DNA of 64,000 nucleotides from Streptomyces lasiicapitis (GTDB lineage Bacteria > Actinomycetota > Actinomycetes > Streptomycetales > Streptomycetaceae): contig NZ_BMNG01000010.1 of assembly GCF_014646335.1 (NCBI RefSeq), positions 124,001 through 188,000 of the forward strand. The letters run 5' to 3'. Both the position numbers and the translations under genes were made by a program. Positions within the stretch are counted from its first letter, which is position 1. Each line of letters opens with the position of its first letter. The notes beneath the pieces are model-generated. The model did not search any database. It was not told the DNA's origin and worked only from the letters and a program-made list of their open reading frames with translations. Of this stretch, positions 1-45,906 are shown piece by piece.

Positions 1-70
1 CCAGCAGCGCGGTGACGATCGACGCGATCACGGCCGCCAGGCCGAGGCGGTGCGTGCGGCGTGCGCCCAT
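1..70 (-). CDS. N-terminus of a secreted protein, cut by window edge
   Basis: On the minus strand an ATG at 70-68 is preceded by a good ribosome site (GGAGG, seven bases upstream). The visible 23 residues read MGARRTHRLGLAAVIASIVT and onward: a basic N-region followed by a hydrophobic stretch, as in a Sec signal peptide. The gene starts 34 bp after the alpha-galactosidase stop on the same strand, so it could be cotranscribed with it. The rest lies outside the window, so no function can be assigned. Confidence 0.6.
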   Translation of the reverse strand, partial: MGARRTHRLGLAAVIASIVTALL

Positions 71-104
71 GCGGGACCTCCGGGGTCAGAGGGACCGCAT
101 GAGC

Positions 105-2141
105 CTACGTCCCGCACCTCAGAGTCGGACCGCCCCAATCCAGCCGGTCGTACATGTGGCTGTCGCCGCCCGTCGTGCCGACGAGCCGCAGATAGTCCGC
201 GCCCTTCAGGTCGGCGCTGAGGCTCACTGCCGGGTCCTGCCAGGTGCGCAGGCCGCTGTCGGCGCGCTTGGTGCCGTCGGCCCAGATCTCGGCGGTGAGG
301 GTGCCCTGGCCGGGCAGGCGCGGGTCGCGTTCGTCGTCGACGCCGACGTCGGTGGTCAGGTCCGTGCAGCGGCCGCCGAGGTAGTAGATCAGCTCGGTGG
401 GGGCGTGGGTGCCGAGGCCCTTCGGGTACGTCTTGCCGTTGACCGTGAGGGTTCTGCCGTCGCCCGCCTTGGCGCCGCCGTTGGACATGTCGCGCTCGAC
501 GGGGCCGTATCCGTTGCCGACCGCCGCCCAGCGCGCGTCGGAGAGCGCGGAGACGCCGGTGGGGACGGGTTCGGGGACGGTGAAGACCTCCCGGGTCTCG
601 CGGGTGACGCGGCCGTGGCCCGGGGAGCGGAAGGTGAGCCGGGCGGTCGCCTCCGCCGTGCCCGGCGGGGTGTCCGAGGGTGGGGTGAGGCGCCAGCGTG
701 CCGTGGCGGACTGGCCGGTGGTCAGGACGGGGTCGTGGTCCTGGCCCAGCGCCTTGGCCCGCCAGCCTTCCGGGGCGGTCAGGGCGAGGCGGGGCGCGAG
801 GACGGGGGCGCGGCCGTGGTTGGTGGTGCGGACGGTGGCGGTGAAGGCGCGACCCGCCGGGGTGAGGGTGCCGGGGATGCCCTCGGCGGGCGCGTCGGTG
901 AGCAGGGCGGCGTCGGCGGCGGGCGGCGCCTGCCACCAGTCGGCGTCGGCGGAGATCCGGAACATCGCGGTGCCGTGCGCGGGCACGGCCGCGCTCACCG
1001 TTCCCGCGGTCTCGGTGTCGCGGTGCTGCCACAGGTCACGGAGGACGTAGCCGGTGCGCTCGGGCAGGCCGAGCTCCTTGGCGGTGGTGCCGAACGTGGC
1101 CGTCGTACCGGTCTCGTTGAACAGGGCCACCGCCACGTCACCGTTCGCGAGCGGCTTGGCGAGGACCCAGTGGCCGCCCGCACTGCGCAGCACGCGTGCC
1201 TGGACGCCGAGGCGGTCCTGGTCGACGGCGATGACGTCCTTGTTGCCGAGGATGTCGAAGGTCTCCGGGGAGGCCTTGCGCAGGTCGGTGCCGATGAGCA
1301 GCGGCGCGGCCATCATCGACCAGAGGCCGAAGTGGGAGCGGTACTCGGTGGCGGTCATGCCGCCGTTGCCGACCTCCAGCATGTCCGGGTCGTTCCAGCG
1401 GCCGGGGCCCGCGTGCCCGGCGAGCGGGGCGTTGGCCTTGAAGAGGTTCAGCATGGACGACCAGCTGTCGTTGATGTCGCCGGTGGTGCGCCACAGATGG
1501 CCGACGTCGGCGCCCCACTCCCACGGCTTGTTCTCGCCCCATTCGCAGAGGGAGTAGACGATGGGGCGGCCGGTCCTCTTCAGGGCGTCGCGCATCTTGG
1601 TGTAGCGCTCCAGGGCGGGCCTGCCCTGGTTGTTGCAGTTGTCGTACTTCAGGTAGTCCACGCCCCAGTCGGCGAAGGTCTGGGCGTCGGTCTCCTCGTG
1701 GTCGAGGGCGCCGGGCATGGTCCTGGCGCAGGTGAGGGTGCCCGCGCTGGTGTAGATGCCGAACTTGAGGCCGCGGGCGTGGACGTAGTCGGCCAGGGCC
1801 TTGATGCCGCTGGGGAAGCGTTCGGGGTGGGCGGTCAGGCGGCCGGTGGCGGGGTCGCGTTTCTCCGCGGCCCAGCAGTCGTCGACGTTGACGTACTCGT
1901 AACCGGCTTCCTTGAGGCCCGAGTCGGCGATGCGGTCCGCCGTGTCGCGGATCATCTTCTCGTCGATGGCGCAGCCGGTGGAGTTCCAGTTGTTGAAGCC
2001 CATGGGCGGTGTGAGCGCGAGGCCGTCGGGGAGGGCCTCGGCGCGGTCGGCGGGCGACAGGAACGGCGTCCAGATCATGGCCAGGCCGAGCAGTGCGACC
2101 AGGGGTCTGAACCGTCGGCGGGTGCGGGGGGTGCCGGACAT
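105..2141 (-). CDS. Secreted GH27 alpha-galactosidase with NPCBM domain
   Basis: Predicted extracellular alpha-galactosidase (678 aa) releasing terminal alpha-galactose from galacto-oligosaccharides or galactomannan. The start at 2141 is chosen over an in-frame ATG at 2186 because it has a GAGGAG site and begins directly with a signal peptide (MSGTPRTRRRFRPL, then a hydrophobic core). GH27 hallmarks are MGFNNWNSTGC near residue 45, VNVDDCW, the nucleophile motif YLKYDNCN (Asp about 167) and the acid/base region RWNDPDML about residue 250. A beta-sandwich C-domain follows, then an NPCBM-associated (NEW3-like) segment at about 400-500. A C-terminal NPCBM galactose-type carbohydrate-binding module spans about 530-675 (LGTHAPTELIYYL). 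All catalytic motifs look intact. A perfect palindrome just upstream suggests sugar-responsive repression. Confidence 0.93.
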   Translation of the reverse strand: MSGTPRTRRRFRPLVALLGLAMIWTPFLSPADRAEALPDGLALTPPMGFNNWNSTGCAIDEKMIRDTADRIADSGLKEAGYEYVNVDDCWAAEKRDPATGRLTAHPERFPSGIKALADYVHARGLKFGIYTSAGTLTCARTMPGALDHEETDAQTFADWGVDYLKYDNCNNQGRPALERYTKMRDALKRTGRPIVYSLCEWGENKPWEWGADVGHLWRTTGDINDSWSSMLNLFKANAPLAGHAGPGRWNDPDMLEVGNGGMTATEYRSHFGLWSMMAAPLLIGTDLRKASPETFDILGNKDVIAVDQDRLGVQARVLRSAGGHWVLAKPLANGDVAVALFNETGTTATFGTTAKELGLPERTGYVLRDLWQHRDTETAGTVSAAVPAHGTAMFRISADADWWQAPPAADAALLTDAPAEGIPGTLTPAGRAFTATVRTTNHGRAPVLAPRLALTAPEGWRAKALGQDHDPVLTTGQSATARWRLTPPSDTPPGTAEATARLTFRSPGHGRVTRETREVFTVPEPVPTGVSALSDARWAAVGNGYGPVERDMSNGGAKAGDGRTLTVNGKTYPKGLGTHAPTELIYYLGGRCTDLTTDVGVDDERDPRLPGQGTLTAEIWADGTKRADSGLRTWQDPAVSLSADLKGADYLRLVGTTGGDSHMYDRLDWGGPTLRCGT

Positions 2142-2163
2142 GGGCCTCAACTCCTCGATGCGG

Positions 2164-2175
2164 TCAGATATCTGA
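2164..2175. promoter_or_regulatory. Palindrome upstream of the alpha-galactosidase gene
   Basis: TCAGATATCTGA is a perfect 12-bp palindrome 23 bp upstream of the alpha-galactosidase start. It sits inside a longer imperfect inverted repeat (GTTCAGATATCTGACC on the minus strand). Position and symmetry fit a LacI- or GntR-type operator, but the regulator is not in the window. Confidence 0.35.
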
Positions 2176-2408
2176 ACGTCAGTCACAAACGGAGTCGTGT
2201 GAGCGTAGAGGCGTCCGGCATCGCGGGCAATGACCCGTGCGGGAAATCAGCCACGTGTGCCGGGGGTGCCCGCGCCCGCCGCCGTCGCATCGGAACGGCG
2301 CTCACAGCCTGCCGGTGCGACCGCTTCTCGGCGGCCGTCGCGGGCGTCTTTCCGCCACCTGCGCCCCCGGCCGAGGCCGCCCGGTCCCGGCGGCGCAAAG
2401 TAGTCCGT

Positions 2409-3155
2409 ATGACGACACCCGCGGAGTCGCTCCGCTCCTTCGCCCGCACCCGTGCCTCACTGGACGGCGAGGAGGTCACGTACTGGTGGTCCGGAGACGT
2501 GTACTCCTGGGCCCCCGACGAGCCCTACCAGCGCGTCTTCGGCTTCGAGGGGCTCAACGTCGCCCGCCTGGTCCAGGACGCCGAAGCCGGCCCGGACGCC
2601 TACCAGCTGCTCACCCGCGAGGCCGCCTTCTTCCTGGACCCCGTCAGCCGCGAGATCCTGGAGACCTGGCAGGACCTGCCGGTGGTGCACATCTGGAACG
2701 ACCCGGCGAATCAGAAGTGGCGTCCCTTCCCGATCCCGACGACCGAGCTCGGCACCCAGGTCTGCTTCAGCCTGGAGATCCCGCTCACCTATCCCTCGCC
2801 GCTGCCGGTGGCCCAGTACCCCGTCCACTCGGCCGGTGACACCTACCGGGCCCTGGAGCTCTTCCAGTTCTTCGCCGACCGCGCCGACCTGGCGGGCCCG
2901 GCGCCCAGTGTCCCCGCGACCATGTCGTGGTCGCGGATGTCGCCCTGGCTCCCGTGGATGGCCCGCGGGCAGCGCCCCGGCGGCCTCACCTTCCACTGCC
3001 GGGGACGCAAGCTCGCCTCGTACGCCGAGGTCCCCGAGCGCACCCGTGCCTACATAGCCGACCACCAGCCGAAGTTCGCCCAGGCCCCGGACAAGTGGAG
3101 CGAGCCGAACGAGACCAGCTGGACGTACTTCCGCAAGCTCCACCCGCCCCAGTAG
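2409..3155 (+). CDS. DUF1838 family protein
   Basis: A 248-aa cytoplasmic protein that I recognise as the DUF1838 family. Supporting stretches are an N-terminal DGEEVTYWWSGDVYSWAP, then FGFEGLNVARL, then an aromatic-rich C-terminal half (MSWSRMSPWLPWMARGQ). The ATG at 2409 is the first start in the coding frame with appropriate codon use; the frame remains open far upstream only because of GC bias. There is no signal peptide or membrane segment. Biochemical function is unknown. It is divergent from the alpha-galactosidase and convergent with the P450 gene, separated from the latter by a strong hairpin, so it is probably not part of the NRPS operon. Confidence 0.85.
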   Translation: MTTPAESLRSFARTRASLDGEEVTYWWSGDVYSWAPDEPYQRVFGFEGLNVARLVQDAEAGPDAYQLLTREAAFFLDPVSREILETWQDLPVVHIWNDPANQKWRPFPIPTTELGTQVCFSLEIPLTYPSPLPVAQYPVHSAGDTYRALELFQFFADRADLAGPAPSVPATMSWSRMSPWLPWMARGQRPGGLTFHCRGRKLASYAEVPERTRAYIADHQPKFAQAPDKWSEPNETSWTYFRKLHPPQ

Positions 3156-3170
3156 CCCTGGGTCACGCGG

Positions 3171-3207
3171 GCGAGGCGGGACCGGTGTGACCCCGGTCCC
3201 GCCTCGC
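3171..3207. terminator. Bidirectional hairpin terminator
   Basis: A perfect 15-bp stem (GCGAGGCGGGACCGG pairing with its complement at 3193-3207) has a 7-nt loop. It lies between the convergent DUF1838 and P450 genes. No U-tract is present, as is common in Streptomyces. It marks the end of the NRPS operon. Confidence 0.85.
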
Positions 3208-3234
3208 TCCGTCATACCCGCCGGACGCGTCCCG

Positions 3235-4440
3235 TCAGTCGGTGTGCAGCAGCAGCTTGGTGGCGCCGATCGCCTGCTCCACCGGCAGGAACTCCGGCGG
3301 GTTGGCGGGGTCCGTGCGCAGCACGGGGTAGCGCTCCAGGAGCGCGGTGATGGCGATGCGCGCCTCCAGGCGGGCCAGCGGCGCGCCGATGCAGAACTTC
3401 ATGCCGCGGCCGAAGTCGAGGTGCGGGTTGGGGTCGCGGTAGGGGTCGAACTCGTGGGGGCGCTCGAAGCGCCGCTCGTCGCGGTTGGCCGCGCCGAGCC
3501 ACAGCGAGACGAGCGAGCCCTGGGGCACCTTGACCCCGGCCGCCTCGGTGTCGACGGCGGCTATGCGGTACGAGCCCGCGATCGGGCTCAGGAACCGCAG
3601 GGTCTCCTCTGCCACGCCCGAGACCAGCTCGGGGTTCTTGCGCAACGCCGCGAAGTGCTCGGGGTGCGCGTCCAGGCACAGCAGCATGTTGCCGAGCAGC
3701 GCGCTGGTGGTGGTGTGCCCGATGATCAGCAGCTCGTTGGCGAAGTTCACGACGGCCGCGTCGCTCAGGCCCTCGCCGTCGACCTCCGCCTGGACGAGTT
3801 TGGTGAGCAGGTCCTCCCGCGGTTTCGAGCGGCGCTCGTCCACGTGCTGCTGGAGGTAGGCGAGGAACTCCGGTACGTGCCGCAGCGCGGCCGCCACGTC
3901 GGCGTCCTCCGCCGTCTCCTCGCCGCCCACCGAGATGTCCCCGGCGGCGGCGATCATCTGGTCGACCCACTGCTTGAACAGGCCGCGGTCGCTCTGCGGC
4001 ACGCCCAGCATCTCGGCGATGACCATGACCGGCATCGGGTAGGTCAGGGCGTCGACCAGCTCCAGCTGGTTGCCGGTGGCGCGCTCCTCCGCCTCGTCGA
4101 GGAGACCCTTGGTGATCTCTACGATGCGCGGCTCCAGCTCGGCCACCATGCGCGGGGTGAACACGCCGCTGATGAGCCTGCGCAGCTTGGTGTGGCCGGG
4201 CGGGTCCGCCTGCAGGAGCGTGCCCTGGTTGAAGGCGTCGGCGGCCGCGGTGTCGCCCATCAGGGCGGCACTCACATTGGCCGAGTACTCCTTGGGGCTG
4301 CTGTAGACGCCGACGATCTCGTCGTAGCCGTACATGTGGACTATGCCGTTTTCATCGACCTTCACGGGGTGCTCCGGGCTGCGTCCCCACATCCAGAAGT
4401 GCAGTGGGTTCAGTCCCCAGCGGTCGGCGAGTTCGGTCAT
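3235..4440 (-). CDS. Cytochrome P450, NRPS-associated tailoring enzyme
   Basis: A soluble bacterial class I P450 of 401 aa. The start at 4440 is preferred over an in-frame ATG at 4476 because AGAGGGGA lies just upstream. Visible motifs are the I-helix oxygen-activation segment IIGHTTTSALL (about residue 240), the K-helix EETLRFL (about 278) and the heme loop FGRGMKFCIGAP with the ligand Cys about 350. The I-helix has GHTTTS where many P450s have AGxxTT, an ordinary variation. It is the last gene of the minus-strand NRPS1-NRPS2-MbtH-P450 unit, 106 bp after the MbtH stop. It is therefore a candidate for hydroxylating the peptide or a carrier-bound amino acid; the substrate cannot be read from sequence. 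Electron-transfer partners are not encoded nearby. Confidence 0.93.
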   Translation of the reverse strand: MTELADRWGLNPLHFWMWGRSPEHPVKVDENGIVHMYGYDEIVGVYSSPKEYSANVSAALMGDTAAADAFNQGTLLQADPPGHTKLRRLISGVFTPRMVAELEPRIVEITKGLLDEAEERATGNQLELVDALTYPMPVMVIAEMLGVPQSDRGLFKQWVDQMIAAAGDISVGGEETAEDADVAAALRHVPEFLAYLQQHVDERRSKPREDLLTKLVQAEVDGEGLSDAAVVNFANELLIIGHTTTSALLGNMLLCLDAHPEHFAALRKNPELVSGVAEETLRFLSPIAGSYRIAAVDTEAAGVKVPQGSLVSLWLGAANRDERRFERPHEFDPYRDPNPHLDFGRGMKFCIGAPLARLEARIAITALLERYPVLRTDPANPPEFLPVEQAIGATKLLLHTD

Positions 4441-4546
4441 GTTCGTTCGTTCCCCTCTTTCGGGCTCTTCGGGCACTGCTGGTTCTGTGGGTGGTGGTAC
4501 GTGCGGTACGGGATCCGTGGGTGGACGGCGGCGACTTGGGCCGCCG

Positions 4547-4765
4547 TCACACGTCCCCGGCCATGGCCTCGCGCAGGCTCATGGGCCGCAGATCCGTCCA
4601 GTTCTCCTCGACATAGGCGAGGCAGGCGGGACGGTCCGCCGCGCCGAACACGACGCGCCAGCCCGGCGGGATCTCGGCGAACTCCGGCCACAGGGAGTGC
4701 TGTTCGTCGTCGTTGGCGAGGACGTAGAACGTGCCGTTCTCGTCGTCGAAGGGGTTCGTGCTCAT
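4547..4765 (-). CDS. MbtH-like protein
   Basis: A 72-aa MbtH family protein, a small chaperone that binds and activates NRPS adenylation domains. Family residues are present: NPFDDENGTFYVLAND at the start, the EQHSLWPEF segment, and NWTDLRP near the C-terminus. It has a GGGAG ribosome site and starts 16 bp after the NRPS2 stop, so it is surely cotranscribed and presumably serves these A domains. Confidence 0.97.
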   Translation of the reverse strand: MSTNPFDDENGTFYVLANDDEQHSLWPEFAEIPPGWRVVFGAADRPACLAYVEENWTDLRPMSLREAMAGDV

Positions 4766-4781
4766 GCTGGCTCCCTGGTCC

Positions 4782-29003
<24,222 letters not shown>

Positions 29004-29564
29004 GAAGGCTCCAGAGGCTCAGAAATTCCGTGCGGGACGCGGTGAGCGAACAGTTCGCGGCGCCGGCGGGGCGGCGGCGAGCCATGGCAGCGCAACGGAA
29101 CCCAGCATTCGCCGGTGCCTCGGAGAGCCGTGGAGATAAGGCGGACCGACCCGAAGTGCGGGGCACTTCCGTCGGCCCGAACCGTCTCCACTCCCCCATT
29201 GGTTTCCGGTCTCGCTTGCCTGCCGGGGAACCGTAACGCAAGGAGTTCGGGGCCAACTGCCCACTGAATTCGACCCGTCGCCGCATCCACCGTTCTCAAG
29301 GGAGCGGACGACCGCCCGGCGCATCTGCGCGTCCTGCGCGAATCGCGTGAATGTCCTTTCTCACGCCTCCATCGCGGTGCGACGATCAATATTTCCCAAA
29401 GGGGGTAACTGTACTTTCTCAGCATCCGATTTCGAGCTGCGCTTTTGCTCCCTTCGTCGCAGGTCAGAGGCAGTGCCCCAACCTTTCTCACACCGCTTCC
29501 CACACGTGCCGAGAAAGCGTTCAGAACGGCCGGTCCACGCGGTCCACACAAGCTCTGGCCAGGC

Positions 29565-29584
29565 GTGTCCCGTCACCGGGACAC
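29565..29584. promoter_or_regulatory. Inverted repeat in the NRPS/PKS intergenic region
   Basis: GTGTCCC and GGGACAC form a perfect 7-bp inverted repeat around a 6-nt loop. It may be a repressor operator or a transcription-blocking hairpin between the two divergent promoters. Nothing in the window names the factor. Confidence 0.3.
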
Positions 29585-29646
29585 CCCTCCTCGCCGAGAG
29601 TCTTTCTTTGGTTCACCACGGCTCGACGGCGGGGTACGTTCGATCT

Positions 29647-29665
29647 CGGCCCGAGTACGGCCCGA
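29647..29665 (+). promoter_or_regulatory. SARP-like 11-bp-spaced direct repeat upstream of the PKS
   Basis: CGGCCCGA occurs twice with an 11-bp period, about 213 bp upstream of the PKS start. SARP activators of Streptomyces clusters bind short direct repeats with this helical spacing. The heptamer is GC-rich and the window has no SARP gene, so this is only suggestive. Confidence 0.25.
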
Positions 29666-29877
29666 CGGTCATGTGCCGAATCAGGGCGCGGCACCTCGCG
29701 TTATGAGACCCAGATTTTTCGGACCTCGACCGAGTCCCCCCGATTTCCTGACGGAGTAATAACGCCGCCCAATACCGCACGGCCTTCTTTCGGGCCGCCC
29801 TGACGAGTTCCGCCACGGCCGCCCTTCCGCCCCGTGCCGCCGCACGGCATCCGCCTAGACCGAGAGCGAGTAGAACC

Positions 29878-42879
<13,002 letters not shown>

Positions 42880-42892
42880 GGCGCGACACAGC

Positions 42893-42933
42893 GGCCCTGG
42901 TTCCGGGTGACACCTCCCCCCGGAACCAGGGCC
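42893..42933 (+). terminator. PKS terminator hairpin
   Basis: A perfect 15-bp stem (GGCCCTGGTTCCGGG with its complement at 42919-42933) and an 11-nt loop, starting 14 bp after the PKS stop. It isolates the PKS from the downstream secreted-protein gene and shows the PKS transcription unit ends here. Confidence 0.9.
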
Positions 42934-42953
42934 TCTCGCATGTCCCGACCCCG

Positions 42954-42982
42954 TTGACAGGCAAACACCCGAGGTCTAGCGT
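42954..42982 (+). promoter_or_regulatory. Promoter of the CBM6/sorbosone dehydrogenase gene
   Basis: TTGACA (42954-42959), a 17-bp spacer and TAGCGT (42977-42982) match the vegetative sigma consensus of Streptomyces. The gene starts at 43150, leaving a leader of about 160 nt. Confidence 0.7.
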
Positions 42983-42997
42983 GCTCCCTCACCCAAC

Positions 42998-43010
42998 AGG
43001 AAAGTTTCCT
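42998..43010. promoter_or_regulatory. Palindromic operator AGGAAAGTTTCCT
   Basis: A perfect palindrome (AGGAAA, one central base, TTTCCT) about 15 bp after the -10 box, within the predicted start of the transcript. This position suits a repressor. I recall palindromes of this kind near secreted carbohydrate-related genes in Streptomyces, but the regulator is not identifiable here. Confidence 0.5.
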
Positions 43011-43149
43011 AACTGTCCTGGTCCGGCGTCAACTCCCCCATCGCGACGGCACGTTGAGCCGTCGCGCAGAGCACCGCGGCGGACCTGATGGGGCATCACG
43101 ACGAGCTGGGCCGCCCCGCGCCCGGCCCCCTCTCCCCCTGGAGGACCCC

Positions 43150-45795
43150 GTGAGATGCATCAGACCCCGGCTGTCGCGGGCGTTCGGCGCCCTCGTGGCC
43201 GCGGCCACCGCCGCCTCGCTCTGCGTGGCCCTGCCCGCCGCCCACTCCGCTCCCCTGCCCGGCCCCCGCGTCGCCACGTACGAAGCAGAGGCCGCTCAGG
43301 TCTCCAAGGGCAAGGTGGAGTCCAACCACGCCGGCCACACCGGTACCGGTTTCGTGAACTTCGACGTGGTGTCCGACGCGTACGTCGAATTCACCGTCGA
43401 GGCGCAGCGGCCGGGACCCACCAGGCTCGACTTCCGCCACGCCAACGGCACTTCCACGAACCGGCCGCTCGACATCGCCGTAAACGGCACGCAGACATCC
43501 GATGACCTCGGCTTCCCCGGCACCGGCGCCTGGACCACCTGGAAGACGGTCTCCGTCAGTACGACGCTGACCTCGGGCACCAACAAGATCCGCGCCACCA
43601 CCGCGGGCGTCGACGGCCCCAACCTCGACAGCCTGACCGTCACCCCCGAGGGCCCGGCCGACACCGAGAAGCCGACCCCGCCGGCGAACCTGCGCAAGGA
43701 CAAGGAGCCGACCGCGACCAGCGTGTCCCTGGCCTGGGACGCGGCGAGCGACAACGTCAAGGTCACCGGCTACGACGTCTACCAGCACGGTCAGCTCGTC
43801 AAGCAGGTCGACGGCGCGACCCTCGCGACCACGGTGACCGGCCTCACGCCGGAGACGAGCTACGACTGGACCGTCTTCGCCCGTGACGCGGCCTCCAACG
43901 TCTCGGAGGCGAGCAACGCGGTGACCGTCGCGACGCTGCCCGCGCCGCCGGACGACGAGGCGCCCAGCGTGCCCGCCGATCTGCGCTCCACCGGCAGGAC
44001 AGGCACCAGCGTCGACCTGGCGTGGAGCCCGTCCACGGACAACGTGAAGGTCACCGGCTACGAGATCCAGCGGGACGGCGCCGCCGCGGGCACCTCGGAG
44101 ACCGCTTCGGCCACCATCGCCGGTCTCACGGCGAACACGGCGTACAAGTTCAAGGTGCGGGCCTTCGACGCCAAGGGCAACAAGTCGGCGTTCGGCCCGG
44201 AGATCAGCGTCACCACGTCCGGCTCCCAGCCGGGCGGCACCCCCGACCCGGGCACCGTCAAGACCCTGGCCAGTGGCGCGGACGTGCCGTGGGGCCTGGC
44301 GTTCCTGCCGGACGGCGCGGGCATCTACACCGAACGCAACACCTTCAACGTCCACCGGCTCACCGAGGCCGGGCAGAAGACGCTCCTGGGCAAGGTGCCC
44401 AACTCCCAGACCACGGGCGGCGAGGGCGGCCTGATGGGCGTGGAGGTCTCCCCGGACTTCGCCACCGACCACTACGTCTACTTCCTGCACACGTCGTCCG
44501 AGGGCAACCGCATCGCCCGGATGACCCTGGAGAACAACGCGCTCAGCGGCTACAAGGTCCTCCTCGACGGCATGGGCAAGAGCCGTTTCCACAACGGCGG
44601 GCGGCTGCGCTTCGGCCCCGACGGCAAGCTGTACGCGGGCATGGGCGACGCCCAGAACGGCTCCAAGGCGCAGGACAAGAACTCCCTCAACGGCAAGATC
44701 CTGCGTATCAACCCCGACGGCTCGATCCCGTCGGACAACCCGTTCGGCAACGCGGTCTGGTCGCTTGGCCACCGCAACCCGCAGGGCCTCGACTTCGACT
44801 CCAAGGGCCGCCTGTGGCAGGCCGAGTTCGGCAACAGCAACATGGACGAGGTCAACCTGATCCAGAAGGGCGGGAACTACGGCTGGCCCAACTGCGAGGG
44901 AACGAGCGGCAGTTGCTCCGGCTACATCGCGCCGAAGAAGACCTGGCCGGTGGCCTCCGCCTCGCCCAGCGGGCTCACGATCATCAATGACCACGTCTTC
45001 GTGGCCACGACGCGCGGCGAGCGGGTGTACCGCATGCGCATCGACGCGAACTCCGCCCTGGTCGACCAGAAGACGTACTTCCAGGGCACGTACGACCGGC
45101 TGCGCACTGTAGAGGTCGACCCCGACGGCGACATCTGGCTGACCACGTCCACGGACAAGGACGGCACCGCGGGCAACGACCGGGTCCTGCTCATCGACAT
45201 CGTCCACTCCGGCGGCCCAGGGCCGCAGCCCGGCGACTTCAAGCTGAGCAGCGGCGCCTTCGCCGACAACGCCACCATCCCCGACAAGTACACCTGCGCC
45301 GGTGACGGCTCGGCCGGGCAGGACACCTCACCGCCGCTGGCGTGGGGCGCCGGAAGCACCGGCGCGAAGGCCTACGCCGTCGTCTTCGCCGACGTCGCGA
45401 ACAACGGCAACAAGCTGCACTGGGCCATCTGGGACGTCCCCGCCGCCCGCTCCTCGCTCGCCGAGGGCCTGGGCGCCGGCTTCGACGTCCCCGGCCTCGA
45501 CGGCGCGAAGCAGAAGGCCATGGGCAGCGGGGCGAACTCGCGCAAGTACTTCGGCCCGTGCCCGGGCGGCTCGTCGCATCCGTACACGTTCACGCTGTAC
45601 GCGCTGAACACCGCGACCGTGCCGGGGCTCACCTCCGGCTCCTCGATGGCGCAGATCGAGACGGCCGTCAAGAACGCGAGCACAGCTTCGGTCAAGCTGC
45701 GCGGGAAGTCCGACGCCGCGACGGCTGAGGCCGGGACGACTGGCGCCGCGACGACCGAGGCCGCGACGACTGGCAGAAAGCACAAAACTCGTTAA
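43150..45795 (+). CDS. Secreted CBM6 / FnIII / sorbosone dehydrogenase / PEBP protein
   Basis: An 881-aa exported multidomain protein. GTG 43150 is chosen because of TGGAGG upstream and because it begins directly at the signal peptide (cleavage likely after AAHSA, about 34). Domains: CBM6-type sugar-binding module (about 38-165, YEAEAAQ, GFVNFD), two fibronectin type III repeats (about 175-365), and a glucose/sorbosone dehydrogenase beta-propeller (about 380-690, FHNGGRLRFGPDGKLY, SLGHRNPQGLDF). A C-terminal YbhB/PEBP-like domain follows (about 696-855: DTSPPLAW, LHWAIWDVPA, KYFGPCPGG). The family typically oxidises sugars with PQQ, but not all members are enzymes. The PEBP fusion is unusual. 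It has its own promoter and operator and is preceded by the PKS terminator, so it is probably unrelated to the PKS. Confidence 0.9.
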   Translation: MRCIRPRLSRAFGALVAAATAASLCVALPAAHSAPLPGPRVATYEAEAAQVSKGKVESNHAGHTGTGFVNFDVVSDAYVEFTVEAQRPGPTRLDFRHANGTSTNRPLDIAVNGTQTSDDLGFPGTGAWTTWKTVSVSTTLTSGTNKIRATTAGVDGPNLDSLTVTPEGPADTEKPTPPANLRKDKEPTATSVSLAWDAASDNVKVTGYDVYQHGQLVKQVDGATLATTVTGLTPETSYDWTVFARDAASNVSEASNAVTVATLPAPPDDEAPSVPADLRSTGRTGTSVDLAWSPSTDNVKVTGYEIQRDGAAAGTSETASATIAGLTANTAYKFKVRAFDAKGNKSAFGPEISVTTSGSQPGGTPDPGTVKTLASGADVPWGLAFLPDGAGIYTERNTFNVHRLTEAGQKTLLGKVPNSQTTGGEGGLMGVEVSPDFATDHYVYFLHTSSEGNRIARMTLENNALSGYKVLLDGMGKSRFHNGGRLRFGPDGKLYAGMGDAQNGSKAQDKNSLNGKILRINPDGSIPSDNPFGNAVWSLGHRNPQGLDFDSKGRLWQAEFGNSNMDEVNLIQKGGNYGWPNCEGTSGSCSGYIAPKKTWPVASASPSGLTIINDHVFVATTRGERVYRMRIDANSALVDQKTYFQGTYDRLRTVEVDPDGDIWLTTSTDKDGTAGNDRVLLIDIVHSGGPGPQPGDFKLSSGAFADNATIPDKYTCAGDGSAGQDTSPPLAWGAGSTGAKAYAVVFADVANNGNKLHWAIWDVPAARSSLAEGLGAGFDVPGLDGAKQKAMGSGANSRKYFGPCPGGSSHPYTFTLYALNTATVPGLTSGSSMAQIETAVKNASTASVKLRGKSDAATAEAGTTGAATTEAATTGRKHKTR

Positions 45796-45906
45796 ACACC
45801 TTATGCCCTGATTGCCCCCTTCGGCTCGCCGTGTGAGGCTCGCTCTTGGTACGTCGTGTCCTCGCGGCCTGCCAGACCCTGCACGCGGGCCGAAGGAGGC
45901 ACCGGC

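Larger units (their letters stand above)
29004..29877. other. 874-bp divergent NRPS/PKS promoter region
   Basis: A non-coding region between the divergent NRPS1 and PKS starts. It is visibly less GC-rich than the genes, with runs such as ATATTTCCC and TTTCTTTGGTTC. Open frames exist on both strands, but none has ribosome sites plus actinomycete codon bias or recognisable protein features. It contains a hairpin (29565-29584) and an 11-bp-period direct repeat (29647-29665), listed separately. I could not place -10/-35 boxes with confidence. No regulator gene is present in it. Confidence 0.7.

Noticed and set aside
12..2408. N-terminal extension of the DUF1838 open frame
   Set aside because: It runs antisense through the alpha-galactosidase. 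Family similarity begins only at the ATG at 2409.
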